A stretch of DNA of 64,000 nt from contig JAUWWQ010000018.1 of assembly GCA_030616775.1 (NCBI GenBank), positions 1 through 64,000 of the forward strand. The letters are read 5' to 3'. How positions within the stretch are numbered: the first letter of the stretch is position 1; each line of letters begins with the position of its first letter. Below are positions 39,876-47,950 of this stretch, piece after piece. Origin of the DNA: Planctomycetota bacterium. Its GTDB lineage: Bacteria > Planctomycetota > Phycisphaerae > UBA1845. Under the pieces are notes generated by a model that searched no databases, was not told where the DNA came from, and saw nothing but the letters and a program-made list of their open reading frames with translations. The translations under genes were made by a program, and so were the position numbers.

Positions 39876-41921
39876 CTATGTTGGTCCCATTATCGCATCG
39901 TGCAATTCAGAGAAGTCGGCTGAGTCGATCTCGTTAGTTGTATCCGTATCAAACTGAGTACACTCCACGGAAACCGGTTTCTCTCCGTAGCATCGTTGAA
40001 ACAGGGAAATGTCGAATAGATCGACGTCACAGTCCCCATCGGAGTCAGCGCTGATCACTCCGTTCTTTAACTCCCAGGTATGGCGATCGACGGAGTACCC
40101 CCCAAATACTACTGTGGCTTCGCGGGCACTGTCATATGCCATTGAGTGCTCAGCCCTTGCTGACGGTCCTCGGGTCACCCGTTCCGTCCACATTATTCCG
40201 TCCCACTCCCACACGTCGTCCAACTCATCTGGGTAGCCAGCACCAGTAGTGCCACCAAAGAGCACGGTTACGCCACGGGCATCATCGTACACCATGGCGT
40301 GAGAACTGCGTTCACGAGGACCGCCAGCGGCCCGTTGTGTCCAGGCAGTTCCGTCCCACTCCCAAGTATCGTCCAGGTCGGAGTCACCACTCTGGCTGTC
40401 GCATCCATGTCCCCCAAAGAGCACCGTCACCGCCCGCGCGCTGTCATAAGCCACCGCGTGGTTGCCGCGCATGGTTGGGCCGGCAGCGTCCCGTTGTGTC
40501 CACGTGATGCTATCCCACTCCCAAGTGTCACTAAAACACTGCAGCTCGCCGTCCTGACGGCCATATCCACCGAAGAGCACGGTCACCTGGCGGACGCTGT
40601 CGTAAGCCATGGCATGAGCGTAGCGTGCGGAAGGTCCTGAAGCAGCTCGCTGCGTCCAACTCTCCCCCTCCCATTCCCAGGTATCGTCTCTGGGACAACA
40701 GTGGGCCACATGGCCAACGCCCAATCCCATGCCGCCAAACAGGACGACAACGCTTCGAGCGCCGTCATATGCCATCGCGTGACGCTCGCGTGGCGGCACA
40801 CCGGTGACGCAACTAAGGGACCAGGTCGTCCCATCCCATTCCCACGTATCCCCAAGGTAGCCAGGCGCAGGCGATCGTCCACCAAACAAGACCGTTACCC
40901 CATGAGCGCTGTCGTAAGCCATCGCATGCCAATATCGCCACGTCGGGCCGGTGTTACCGCGCAGCATCCACGTTGTGCCATCCCATTCCCACGTCTGCCC
41001 ATCGGAATAAAAGAATGTATCCCAGGCAGAAGGGCCGAACAGGACCGACACGCTTCGAGCGCTGTCGTAGGCCATCAAATAACCGAATTCTGACAAGGCC
41101 TGATCGTTGCTTCGGAGGGTCCAAGCCGTGCCGTCCCATTCCCAAGTCTCACCCCCGTCGTCGAGTCCCACGAAAAGCACCGTTACGTCACGTGCACTGT
41201 CATAAACCATCGCCTGAACCTGGCGCGGTAACGGTCCGAAGCTGGTTCGGAGCGTCCAGATTTGCCCATCCCACTCCCAGGTGTCGCTGCCGTAGCCCGC
41301 CTTCCCCTCGACCGAGCCCCCATGTAGGACCGTCACCCCACGCCCGCTGTCATACGCCATCGAATGCGATGAACGGGGCGATGGTCCGGCGACGCTGCGG
41401 AGTGTCCAACTCTGGCCATCCCACTCCCAAGTGTCGTCATACCTGTGGTAGCCAAGGTGATCGCGGTAGCCACCGCCAAACAGCACGACGACTCCGCGAG
41501 CGCCATCGTAAGCCATAGCGTGGCGATCTCGCGGCGACGGTCCGCTGGTCGCGCGCAGCGTCCAGGCGGATCCATCCCATTCCCAGGTATCGCCCACAGC
41601 GCTCCGGCCGCCAAACAGCACGGTCACGCCTCGGCGCGCATCGAAGGCCATGGCGTGACCATAGCGCCACGTGGGTCCCGCGGTGCGCCGCTGCAGCCAC
41701 GCCGTCCCGTCCCATTCCCACGTCTCCTCCACGCTGAAGAACACCGTTACGCCGCGAACGCTGTCGTAAGCCATTGCGGCATCCCCGTTGCCCGGATCGG
41801 GGGCCACCAGGTGCTTCTCCCACGTGAGGCAGCCTTGCCCCCGAGCGAAGCCCGAATCCAGCAGACTCAACCCGGTAGTCATTATCACGATCGCAATATT
41901 GCGTTGGCCGGTTCTTGACAT
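39876..41921 (-). CDS. Secreted Kelch-like repeat protein with C-terminal dockerin-like domain
   Basis: 681 residues from ATG 41921, which follows GAGGGATGAC. An N-terminal signal segment (NIAIVIMTTGLSLLDSGFA) is followed by 11 repeats of about 50 residues. Each has the form DTWEWDGTxWTxRxxxGPxxRxxHAMAYDSARGVTVLFGG, the Kelch/galactose-oxidase beta-propeller pattern. The final 60 residues (DSDGDCDVDLFDISLFQRCYG, EIDSADFSELHDAIMG) are a dockerin-like calcium module. Eleven blades exceed one propeller, so it may form two. It is likely an extracellular or surface binding protein with no catalytic motif. Confidence 0.8.
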   Translation of the reverse strand: MSRTGQRNIAIVIMTTGLSLLDSGFARGQGCLTWEKHLVAPDPGNGDAAMAYDSVRGVTVFFSVEETWEWDGTAWLQRRTAGPTWRYGHAMAFDARRGVTVLFGGRSAVGDTWEWDGSAWTLRATSGPSPRDRHAMAYDGARGVVVLFGGGYRDHLGYHRYDDTWEWDGQSWTLRSVAGPSPRSSHSMAYDSGRGVTVLHGGSVEGKAGYGSDTWEWDGQIWTLRTSFGPLPRQVQAMVYDSARDVTVLFVGLDDGGETWEWDGTAWTLRSNDQALSEFGYLMAYDSARSVSVLFGPSAWDTFFYSDGQTWEWDGTTWMLRGNTGPTWRYWHAMAYDSAHGVTVLFGGRSPAPGYLGDTWEWDGTTWSLSCVTGVPPRERHAMAYDGARSVVVLFGGMGLGVGHVAHCCPRDDTWEWEGESWTQRAASGPSARYAHAMAYDSVRQVTVLFGGYGRQDGELQCFSDTWEWDSITWTQRDAAGPTMRGNHAVAYDSARAVTVLFGGHGCDSQSGDSDLDDTWEWDGTAWTQRAAGGPRERSSHAMVYDDARGVTVLFGGTTGAGYPDELDDVWEWDGIMWTERVTRGPSARAEHSMAYDSAREATVVFGGYSVDRHTWELKNGVISADSDGDCDVDLFDISLFQRCYGEKPVSVECTQFDTDTTNEIDSADFSELHDAIMGPT

Positions 41922-42483
41922 GTCATCCCTCGCGCGCAAATGCAGACCCACAGTCCATGACGCCGGTCCCGCCCTACCATATTAGTACGCTCAACTGGTC
42001 GAAGCGACGGAAAAACTCGATAAGTCTTGTGAAGCGCTGCAAGAATGGAGCAGGACGGCCGTGCTGTGGTAAACGAGAATTGGCAGGCGCCCTCACCTGC
42101 AGAGCGGCCAGCCAGGGTAGCGTTGCCTGGCGTTAGGCCCGCGGAAACTCATTACATTGGACGAGGGGCTACGGTGCCGGGATCCACGCTGGCCACGAGA
42201 TGATGGCATACCACAAGATCGAGGGGACGGCGCTACACGGGGTGGTAAAGCGAACTTCGCTATTGGGTATCGCTCGACCCCCCTGTTTCCCCCCTTGGTA
42301 AGGGGGGACGGAAGGGGGATTCCGCTACGCGTGACGTCTAGGTCTTTCATAAGTCCTGCTACTACCTGAGCCGCGGGCTTTAGCCCGCGCGGTGCTCCGC
42401 GCAGGCTAAAGCCTGCGGCTCGGCGCGTGATCTATAGTCGTAGTATTTGTGAAACACGGTTAGTGCCGTAAGACAATCGATCT
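41922..42483. other. Intergenic region with two palindromic repeats; no gene seen
   Basis: Bases 42288-42308 form TCCCCCCTT-GGT-AAGGGGGGA, a common dispersed bacterial hairpin. Bases 42368-42421 are a pair of inverted GAGCCGCGGGCT-type palindromes. The remainder has no supported gene. Confidence 0.45.
42368..42421. repeat. Inverted pair of GAGCCGCGGGCT-type REP-like palindromes
   Basis: The first copy reads GAGCCGCGGGCTTTAGCCCG then CGCGG. The second copy, on the other strand, reads GAGCCGCAGGCTTTAGCCTG then CGCGG. The same motif occurs singly at 28828-28853 and 51073-51099, and a split version at 25569-25614, always outside genes. Together they form a dispersed REP-like family. Confidence 0.65.
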
Positions 42484-43296
42484 TCACAATGGTTCGATGC
42501 GCAGTCGAAGCTCGCAATCTTCGATCTCGATGGACTCGATTCTGAAAGGCCGGTCGCCGTTGGGCCACACGAAGCGATTATCGATCCTGACGCCTTCAAA
42601 AAGATCGTCGAGGGACTCAATCTCTCGAAGAGCCGAGGCGAGCGCGTCCCCTGCGTGCCTCGGCTCATCTTGACCGGCCCCGGCGCTGCGCGAGAGTTGA
42701 TCGAAAACTTGGTCAAGGACACTTCGTGGTATGGGGAGCGATCCGCCGCGGGCGCTGTTCAGGGCGATCTCGACTGCGGTTCCATCTGCTGACACGCCCA
42801 GCGTCAGACCCATGCTGACAATGGTCCGCCACCCATCGGCAGCGTAGTGAGCCCCGACCTTGATACAACCATCTTCAAAGCGAACCACCGGTTCGGTGAG
42901 CTCCGGCGGCAGGGCGTCGCGGGCATCGGGCCAGACATGCGGCAGGGCGGCAAGCCACTCATTGACGGACCGGTCCTGGAGCACGACGCGAAACGGCCGC
43001 CCTTCGACCATCTGATCACCCACATCGTCGGCCACGGCCACCGCTTGACTCTGTGCCCGCTGAATACCCGCGTCGTCCAAGACCACCGGCCTATACCAGC
43101 CCGGTTTGTATTGAAACGCCAGCCAAAGCGCGATAAGCGCAATAAGCCCCAGAACGAGCGCCAACGATAGCGCCCGCCCTGAAACAAGCCGGACTTTGCG
43201 TTTCAGCCTTCTGGTACGCACCTGTATCCGCCGTTTCGCGAGCAAGCTGTCAGCTTCCCACGTTTGACCCTTCCGACGTTCCAACCGTACAATCAT
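42484..43296 (-). CDS. Hypothetical membrane-anchored protein
   Basis: 270 residues. A basic cytoplasmic start (MIVRLERRKG, RRLKRKVRLV) leads to one membrane helix (LSLALVLGLIALIALWLAF, about residues 43-61). A periplasmic domain follows with mixed strands and helices (FRVVLQDRSVNEWLAALPHVWPD, SMGLTLGVSADGTAVEIALN) and ends FRIESIEIEDCELRLRIEPL. No known motif is seen. ATG 43296 is chosen because the longer open frame to 43746 would lie antisense to the next gene. Divergent from the ABC exporter operon. Confidence 0.55.
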   Translation of the reverse strand: MIVRLERRKGQTWEADSLLAKRRIQVRTRRLKRKVRLVSGRALSLALVLGLIALIALWLAFQYKPGWYRPVVLDDAGIQRAQSQAVAVADDVGDQMVEGRPFRVVLQDRSVNEWLAALPHVWPDARDALPPELTEPVVRFEDGCIKVGAHYAADGWRTIVSMGLTLGVSADGTAVEIALNSARGGSLPIPRSVLDQVFDQLSRSAGAGQDEPRHAGDALASALREIESLDDLFEGVRIDNRFVWPNGDRPFRIESIEIEDCELRLRIEPL

Positions 43297-43356
43297 CAGT
43301 CGGCACGCGAAAGTGGCAAACCGCGGGATACAGGCCTGCTTGGCGGGGTAACAGCG

Positions 43357-44190
43357 TTGTTTACGCGTACGACCGGGTTTCTGATCGTGCCGCTGTGGCT
43401 GGCGGCGATGGGCTGGCTGGTGGCGCACGACGTGTGGCCGGTCTGGACGGCCCAGGATCCACCACGCCTCCACGGCACACATTGGCTCAAAGGAGAGGGC
43501 AAGAAAGCCCAGTTCACCATCTTCTGTGACAACATGCCAATCGGGACGATCTGGACGAACTATCTGATAGGCGGTGCCTCGGTCCAGCGGTACGATCTTA
43601 TCTGGATTGAGCGGTTTCCCATCGCCATCGCTCCTCTCCGCGTCAATGTTGATTCCACATTCACCGGCCAAGGCCTTCTGGACGAGTTGAGCGTTCACCT
43701 GGTCAACCGCGATGCGAACGTCCGCCTGCACGGCGAGCGATTTCACGCTGATTTCTCATTTACAATCAAGAGCGGCACGATCGAAAGGGCTTTCAAGATC
43801 CCGCTGGCCCACGGTGAGGTGATCACCGGGGCCTTCAATCCTTTTGCCCAGCTCACCGATCTTCGCGTCGGGCAGACCTGGTGGATGCAGGTATTCAACC
43901 CCGTGGCCGCCCTTACCGGTGTAGGTGACCGGTTCATCTCCATGCTGGTGGAGGTCACCGGCGAAGAGACTATCGCCACACCCCAAGGCCCGCGGCGCTG
44001 TCTGGTTGTCCAGTCGCCCAATGCCAAAGCCTGGGTGGATGCCCGCGGTGCGGTGCTTGCACAAGAGATGACCTTGCCGCTTGCCGGCAAGATTCGTATT
44101 GTCCGCGAGGCCGATTACGACGAAGAGGCCATGAGCGCGGTCAGGAAGAGGACCTTGGGCCCCAAGATGCCCAGACGAAGACGGGGGTGA
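43357..44190 (+). CDS. Membrane-anchored hypothetical protein, first gene of an ABC exporter operon
   Basis: About 277 residues with one N-terminal membrane helix (TTGFLIVPLWLAAMGWLVAHD). A large beta-rich extracytoplasmic domain follows, with blocks such as TFTGQGLLDELSVHLVNRDANVRLHGERFHADFSF and GEVITGAFNPFAQLTDLRVGQTW. The end is basic (RKRTLGPKMPRRRRG). Its stop codon overlaps the start of the ATPase gene (TGATG), so they are coupled. The start is uncertain: TTG 43357 after GGCGGGG is preferred, TTG 43264 would overlap the divergent gene. The family is unknown; it may be a substrate-linked accessory of the transporter. Confidence 0.55.
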   Translation: MFTRTTGFLIVPLWLAAMGWLVAHDVWPVWTAQDPPRLHGTHWLKGEGKKAQFTIFCDNMPIGTIWTNYLIGGASVQRYDLIWIERFPIAIAPLRVNVDSTFTGQGLLDELSVHLVNRDANVRLHGERFHADFSFTIKSGTIERAFKIPLAHGEVITGAFNPFAQLTDLRVGQTWWMQVFNPVAALTGVGDRFISMLVEVTGEETIATPQGPRRCLVVQSPNAKAWVDARGAVLAQEMTLPLAGKIRIVREADYDEEAMSAVRKRTLGPKMPRRRRG

Positions 44191-44936
44191 TGAACAACAC
44201 CGACCATGCCATCGCGTTAGTGGGCGTTACCAAGTCTTATGGCCGGACAATCGCGGTGCGCGATCTGTCGCTGGAGGTTCCCCGTGGTAAGCTCTTTGCA
44301 TTTCTCGGCCCCAATGGTGCCGGCAAGACCACGACGATCAAGCTGATTGTCGGATTGCTGAGACCCGACACCGGTTGGATCCATGTCTGCGGCCATGAAG
44401 TAGGCTCCAACGGCCTGGCCGCCAAGGCGCAGCTTGCCTATGTGCCCGATCAGCCCTTCCTCTACGAAAAGCTCACCGGTCGGGAGTTCCTCTACTTTGT
44501 CGCGGAGTTGTATGGGATCTCCACCCGGCGGCGAGATAGCCTGCTGGAGTCGCTGATCCACCGGCTCGATGTCGGCGAGTTTCTCGACCAGCTCACCGAG
44601 AGCTACAGTCACGGAATGAAGCAGCGGGTGGTGCTTGCGGCTGCGTTGTTGCACGAGCCGGCCGTTCTCGTCATCGACGAACCTATGGTCGGTCTTGACC
44701 CGCGGGCCATTCGGGTGGTCAAGAACCTGTTCGTCGAGCACGCCCAAAACGGTGGGACGGTGTTCATGAGCACGCACACGCTCGATATCGCCGAAGCCGT
44801 GGCCGACCAGATCGGGATCATTCACCGCGGTGTACTCATCGCCGTCGGCACCCTCGACGAGCTGCGAGCCCTGGCACGTCGCCAACATTCACTCGAAGAG
44901 ATCTTCCTTCAGCTTACGGAAGTCGGCGATGGCTGA
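44190..44936 (+). CDS. ABC transporter ATP-binding protein
   Basis: 248-residue nucleotide-binding subunit of an ABC-2-type exporter. Walker A GPNGAGKTTTIKLIVG (about 36-51), Q-loop YVPDQPFL, signature YSHGMKQRV, Walker B AVLVIDEPMVGLDPR and switch His in STHTLDIAEAV are all intact. The signature reads YSHGMKQ, a variant common in bacterial export ATPases such as those for polysaccharide or antibiotic efflux. It overlaps the genes on both sides, so the three are one operon. Confidence 0.9.
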   Translation: MNNTDHAIALVGVTKSYGRTIAVRDLSLEVPRGKLFAFLGPNGAGKTTTIKLIVGLLRPDTGWIHVCGHEVGSNGLAAKAQLAYVPDQPFLYEKLTGREFLYFVAELYGISTRRRDSLLESLIHRLDVGEFLDQLTESYSHGMKQRVVLAAALLHEPAVLVIDEPMVGLDPRAIRVVKNLFVEHAQNGGTVFMSTHTLDIAEAVADQIGIIHRGVLIAVGTLDELRALARRQHSLEEIFLQLTEVGDG

Positions 44937-46647
44937 GCCGCTCGCCATCCCACCGACTCGATCCCTGCTCGGTCTGCTCCTGCGTGTCAAGGTACGCTCG
45001 ATGTGGAACCGGACCCGACAAGCGGTGGATGAGGCGCCGGTGCGGCTCAGTGCGGCGGTGATCCTCGTCGCCTTGATCTGGTTGGGACTCTACTGGCTGT
45101 TCTACCTGGTGTTCGGGCAGTTTCGGCGTACGCCGCTGGAAGCGACCGTGGCTATCCCGCTGGTGTTCAACTTCTTTTTCGTGGCCATGCTGGTGATGCT
45201 GACGTTTTCCAATGCCATCATCGCCTACGGAGCGCTGTTCGGAAAAACGGAATCCGCCTATTTGCTGACTGCTCCGCTCACCCCGCGCGACGTGGTCACG
45301 CTCAAGTATCTGGAGAGCACGGTCATGGCGAGTTGGTCGCTAATTCTGTTGGGTCTGCCGCTGATGATAGCCCTGGCGGACGCTGCGGAGCGTTCCGTGC
45401 TCTCAGTGGCACAGCGACCGGTGTTCTACGCGGTATTCATCGCCTTCTTTCTGGCGTTCATCCCTATCCCGGGAGCGTTGGGCATGTTGCTGGCCTGGGC
45501 GGCGGCGCGATTCTGCCCCCGGCGGACCATCCAGTCCGCTGCAGTTGCAGGCGGCATCCTTGTTGCCGGCTTCGTCGTTTGGGGCATGCGCTCTTTGCGG
45601 TTGGGCGAAACCGAGGCCGAGGTGTGGCTTCGATCCTTCCTCGCCAGGATGAGCTTCATCGAGTCTGCTTTACTCCCCAACAACTGGGTGGCCGCCGGCA
45701 TCGACCACATGATCCATAACCAGTTGTCCCAATCCTTATTGTATCTGGGTGTCACTCTGGCCAATGCGTTTTTTATCAGTTGGTTGGCGGTGATGATCGT
45801 CTCGAGGTATTTCGACCGTGCTCACGATCGTGCCGCAGCCGGTCGCAGCGGGAGCAAGCGACCGGCCTCGCGAGCTTCGGGGGGCCTCGCCGGTCTGCTG
45901 TTCTTCTACCTCCCACCGCCGCTTCGGCTGATAGCAGCCAAGGACCTCCGAACATTTTCCCGGGACCCGTTGCAGTGGAGTCAACTGGTCATCCTGTTCG
46001 GGCTGATGGCCCTGTATCTGACGAATATGCCCACGTTGCGGGTGGAGTTCAGTGGATCGGGCTGGTTTCTGATTATCCCGTTTCTCAACCTGTGCGCAGT
46101 TAGCCTGATTCTGGCGACATTCACATGCCGATTCGTGTTTCCACTGGTCTCGCTGGAGGGACAGAAGCTGTGGTTGGTCGGCCTGGTGCCCACGCCGCGC
46201 GGGCACATCTTGCTGGCCAAGTTCGCGTTCGCCATGACCGTTACCGTGTTTGTGGCGGTTGCTACCATGGCACTAGCCACGGTCATGCTCGAACTGGATA
46301 TCGTTTGGGCCGTCATTCACGTGGTTGTCACCGTTGGGATCTGCTTCGGCTTGTGCGGGTTTTCGGTGGGCATCGGCGCTCGACTGCCCATGTTCAACCA
46401 GACCAATACCGCCCGCATCGCCAACGGTCTGGGCGGTACCACGAACCTGCTGGCTTCCGTCGCACTTGTAGCCACGGTATTGATCGGCGTGGGCGTGGCA
46501 ACGTGGCGCTCGCGAGATCTGACGAGCGGCAGGTTACCCGACGCGGCATCGCTTGCGATCTGTGGTGCGGCTGTGCTCGTCACCGTCGCAGCCGGCCTTG
46601 CAGCGCTGTGGATCGGCGCGAGACACTTCAACCGCGTTGAGGTCTAG
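44929..46647 (+). CDS. ABC-2-type exporter permease
   Basis: 572 residues with at least ten membrane helices, for example LSAAVILVALIWLGLYWLFYLVFG, VFNFFFVAMLVMLTFSNAIIAYGALFG and LLASVALVATVLIGVGVATW. A cytoplasmic loop near 300-340 is basic and Gly/Ala-rich. It forms the membrane channel of the exporter with the ATPase gene, whose end it overlaps by eight bases. The substrate is not evident; linkage to a membrane-anchored accessory suggests export of a cell-envelope component. Confidence 0.8.
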   Translation: MAEPLAIPPTRSLLGLLLRVKVRSMWNRTRQAVDEAPVRLSAAVILVALIWLGLYWLFYLVFGQFRRTPLEATVAIPLVFNFFFVAMLVMLTFSNAIIAYGALFGKTESAYLLTAPLTPRDVVTLKYLESTVMASWSLILLGLPLMIALADAAERSVLSVAQRPVFYAVFIAFFLAFIPIPGALGMLLAWAAARFCPRRTIQSAAVAGGILVAGFVVWGMRSLRLGETEAEVWLRSFLARMSFIESALLPNNWVAAGIDHMIHNQLSQSLLYLGVTLANAFFISWLAVMIVSRYFDRAHDRAAAGRSGSKRPASRASGGLAGLLFFYLPPPLRLIAAKDLRTFSRDPLQWSQLVILFGLMALYLTNMPTLRVEFSGSGWFLIIPFLNLCAVSLILATFTCRFVFPLVSLEGQKLWLVGLVPTPRGHILLAKFAFAMTVTVFVAVATMALATVMLELDIVWAVIHVVVTVGICFGLCGFSVGIGARLPMFNQTNTARIANGLGGTTNLLASVALVATVLIGVGVATWRSRDLTSGRLPDAASLAICGAAVLVTVAAGLAALWIGARHFNRVEV

Positions 46648-46802
46648 CGCGATGCGCAATGACAGAGTCTGCTCCAATCCCACGAGGCCGATAAGATCCT
46701 CCTCGCATAGTCCGCGACAACAGATCATTGCATAGGCCGTATGTGCCGTGAAATCCACGCCGCGGCCACCTATGATCGAAGTGAAGGAAAGGAGAGGAGA
46801 GA

Positions 46803-47186
46803 ATGCCCAGCAAGCCGGCTCCCGGTCCACAAGCTGCAAACTCGAAGCCACGGCACGACCTCCCTGCGTTTGTGCCGTCCATTGACACTAACGAGGTGTT
46901 CCGGCAGCTCATCGTGGACGAGATACGCAACGGCCGACTTACGCCGGCCCGACGTCGGCGTATCGTCCGCTACGCCGCCCAGCTCGGCCTGTCCGCCGTC
47001 CAGGCCGGACGGTTGATCGCCGCCTGCCGCGAGGAGGTGCTCAAAGGCCGCGACCCGACCGAGCGCTACCACGCGTTGCATCTGGTCGATTCGACACCGA
47101 CCAGAGTGCCGACACACATCAAGATAGCGCTGGTCATAGCCGGTGCCATCGTATTGGATCTGCTGTTGCTCAACTGGCTTTGGTAG
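46803..47186 (+). CDS. Tail-anchored small hypothetical protein
   Basis: 127 residues, preceded by a strong ribosome-binding site (AAAGGAGAGGAGAGA). Residues 1-20 are Pro/Lys-rich and disordered. The middle has a helical segment (NGRLTPARRRRIVRYAAQLGLSAVQAGRLIAACREEVL) resembling a small basic helix-turn-helix. The C-terminus is one membrane helix (IKIALVIAGAIVLDLLLLNWLW) ending the protein, as in tail-anchored proteins. Its family is unknown. It follows the exporter operon by 155 bases and could share its transcript. Confidence 0.65.
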   Translation: MPSKPAPGPQAANSKPRHDLPAFVPSIDTNEVFRQLIVDEIRNGRLTPARRRRIVRYAAQLGLSAVQAGRLIAACREEVLKGRDPTERYHALHLVDSTPTRVPTHIKIALVIAGAIVLDLLLLNWLW

Positions 47187-47292
47187 AGGGTGCTCGGAAT
47201 TACGAATTACGAGTTGCGAATTACAAATTACGAGGTGAAGAGAGAGTTGCCGGTGGGTGCTCGGCGTTTGACAATCGGTGATTCGTAACTCC
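47187..47292. other. Low-complexity spacer
   Basis: Short repeats of GAATTACGAATTACGAG and AATTACAAATTACGA type at about 47196-47230. There is no gene; it lies between two convergent genes. Confidence 0.5.
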
Positions 47293-47850
47293 TTAGTTGA
47301 CTTGATGCGGCTTCTTCTCTTCGAGGGCCAGGACTCGATGTACGAGTCGACGCTGGGCCCCTACAAGATCACGACAGATCAGCTCGATCCGGCGGTTCAG
47401 ATCACGCCGTTCAGAAATGACTCGACGCACCAGTTCACGCATCCGGCGATACTTGGCCGCCCGCCGGCGATACAAGTCGTGCTCACGAAGCACCCGGCCG
47501 GCCGCATCGAGAAACTGCTCGACGCGGAAGGGCTTACGGAATAGATCACTCACACCGAGCCGCATCGCCTCGGTTATGTCATCGCACGTTGCCTCGTTTG
47601 CAAGCAGAATGACCGGCCGGTTGCTCAGGGCCATGAGTTTCTCAGAAAGCTCCAGCCCACCGGAATCTTCCAGCTCCAGTTCGGCGATCACCAGATCGTG
47701 CGGGTCGACGATCTCGATGTCCAAACATGACGTTGCATCGGCCACACAGGTGATGTGGGCATCGAATCGTCGAGACAGCGAGGCCACGAGGATCTCCAGA
47801 ACCTCAGCGTCCGGCTCGACAAGCATAATCTTGTGTGACCGATCAGTCAT
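47293..47850 (-). CDS. Pseudo-receiver response regulator (Glu at the phosphoacceptor site)
   Basis: 185 residues. A CheY-like receiver (MLVEPDAEVLEILVASL, HDLVIAELELEDSGGLEL, VILLANEATCDDITEAM, FRKPF) spans about 8-125. The position of the phosphorylated Asp is Glu57 (IAELEL), so normal phosphorylation is not expected. Glu may mimic the phosphorylated state. The switch Thr position is also unusual (NEAT), while the Lys (RKPF) is kept. The C-terminal 60 residues are a basic coiled coil (RRRAAKYRRMRELVRRVISERRDL). It lies downstream of the HDOD kinase on the same strand, after 100 bases. Confidence 0.78.
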   Translation of the reverse strand: MTDRSHKIMLVEPDAEVLEILVASLSRRFDAHITCVADATSCLDIEIVDPHDLVIAELELEDSGGLELSEKLMALSNRPVILLANEATCDDITEAMRLGVSDLFRKPFRVEQFLDAAGRVLREHDLYRRRAAKYRRMRELVRRVISERRDLNRRIELICRDLVGAQRRLVHRVLALEEKKPHQVN

Positions 47851-47950
47851 GGAAACGTCAAAACTTCAGAACGTCAAAACGTTACCGTGTGCGTATTTCC
47901 ACTTTTCGACGTTTGCTGCGGGATGTTGTCGAAGGAACGTGAAGGAACTG

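Noticed and set aside
43297-43746. Upstream extension of the minus-strand gene at 42484
   Set aside because: It would lie antisense to the first gene of the exporter operon; the membrane-anchor start at 43296 fits better.
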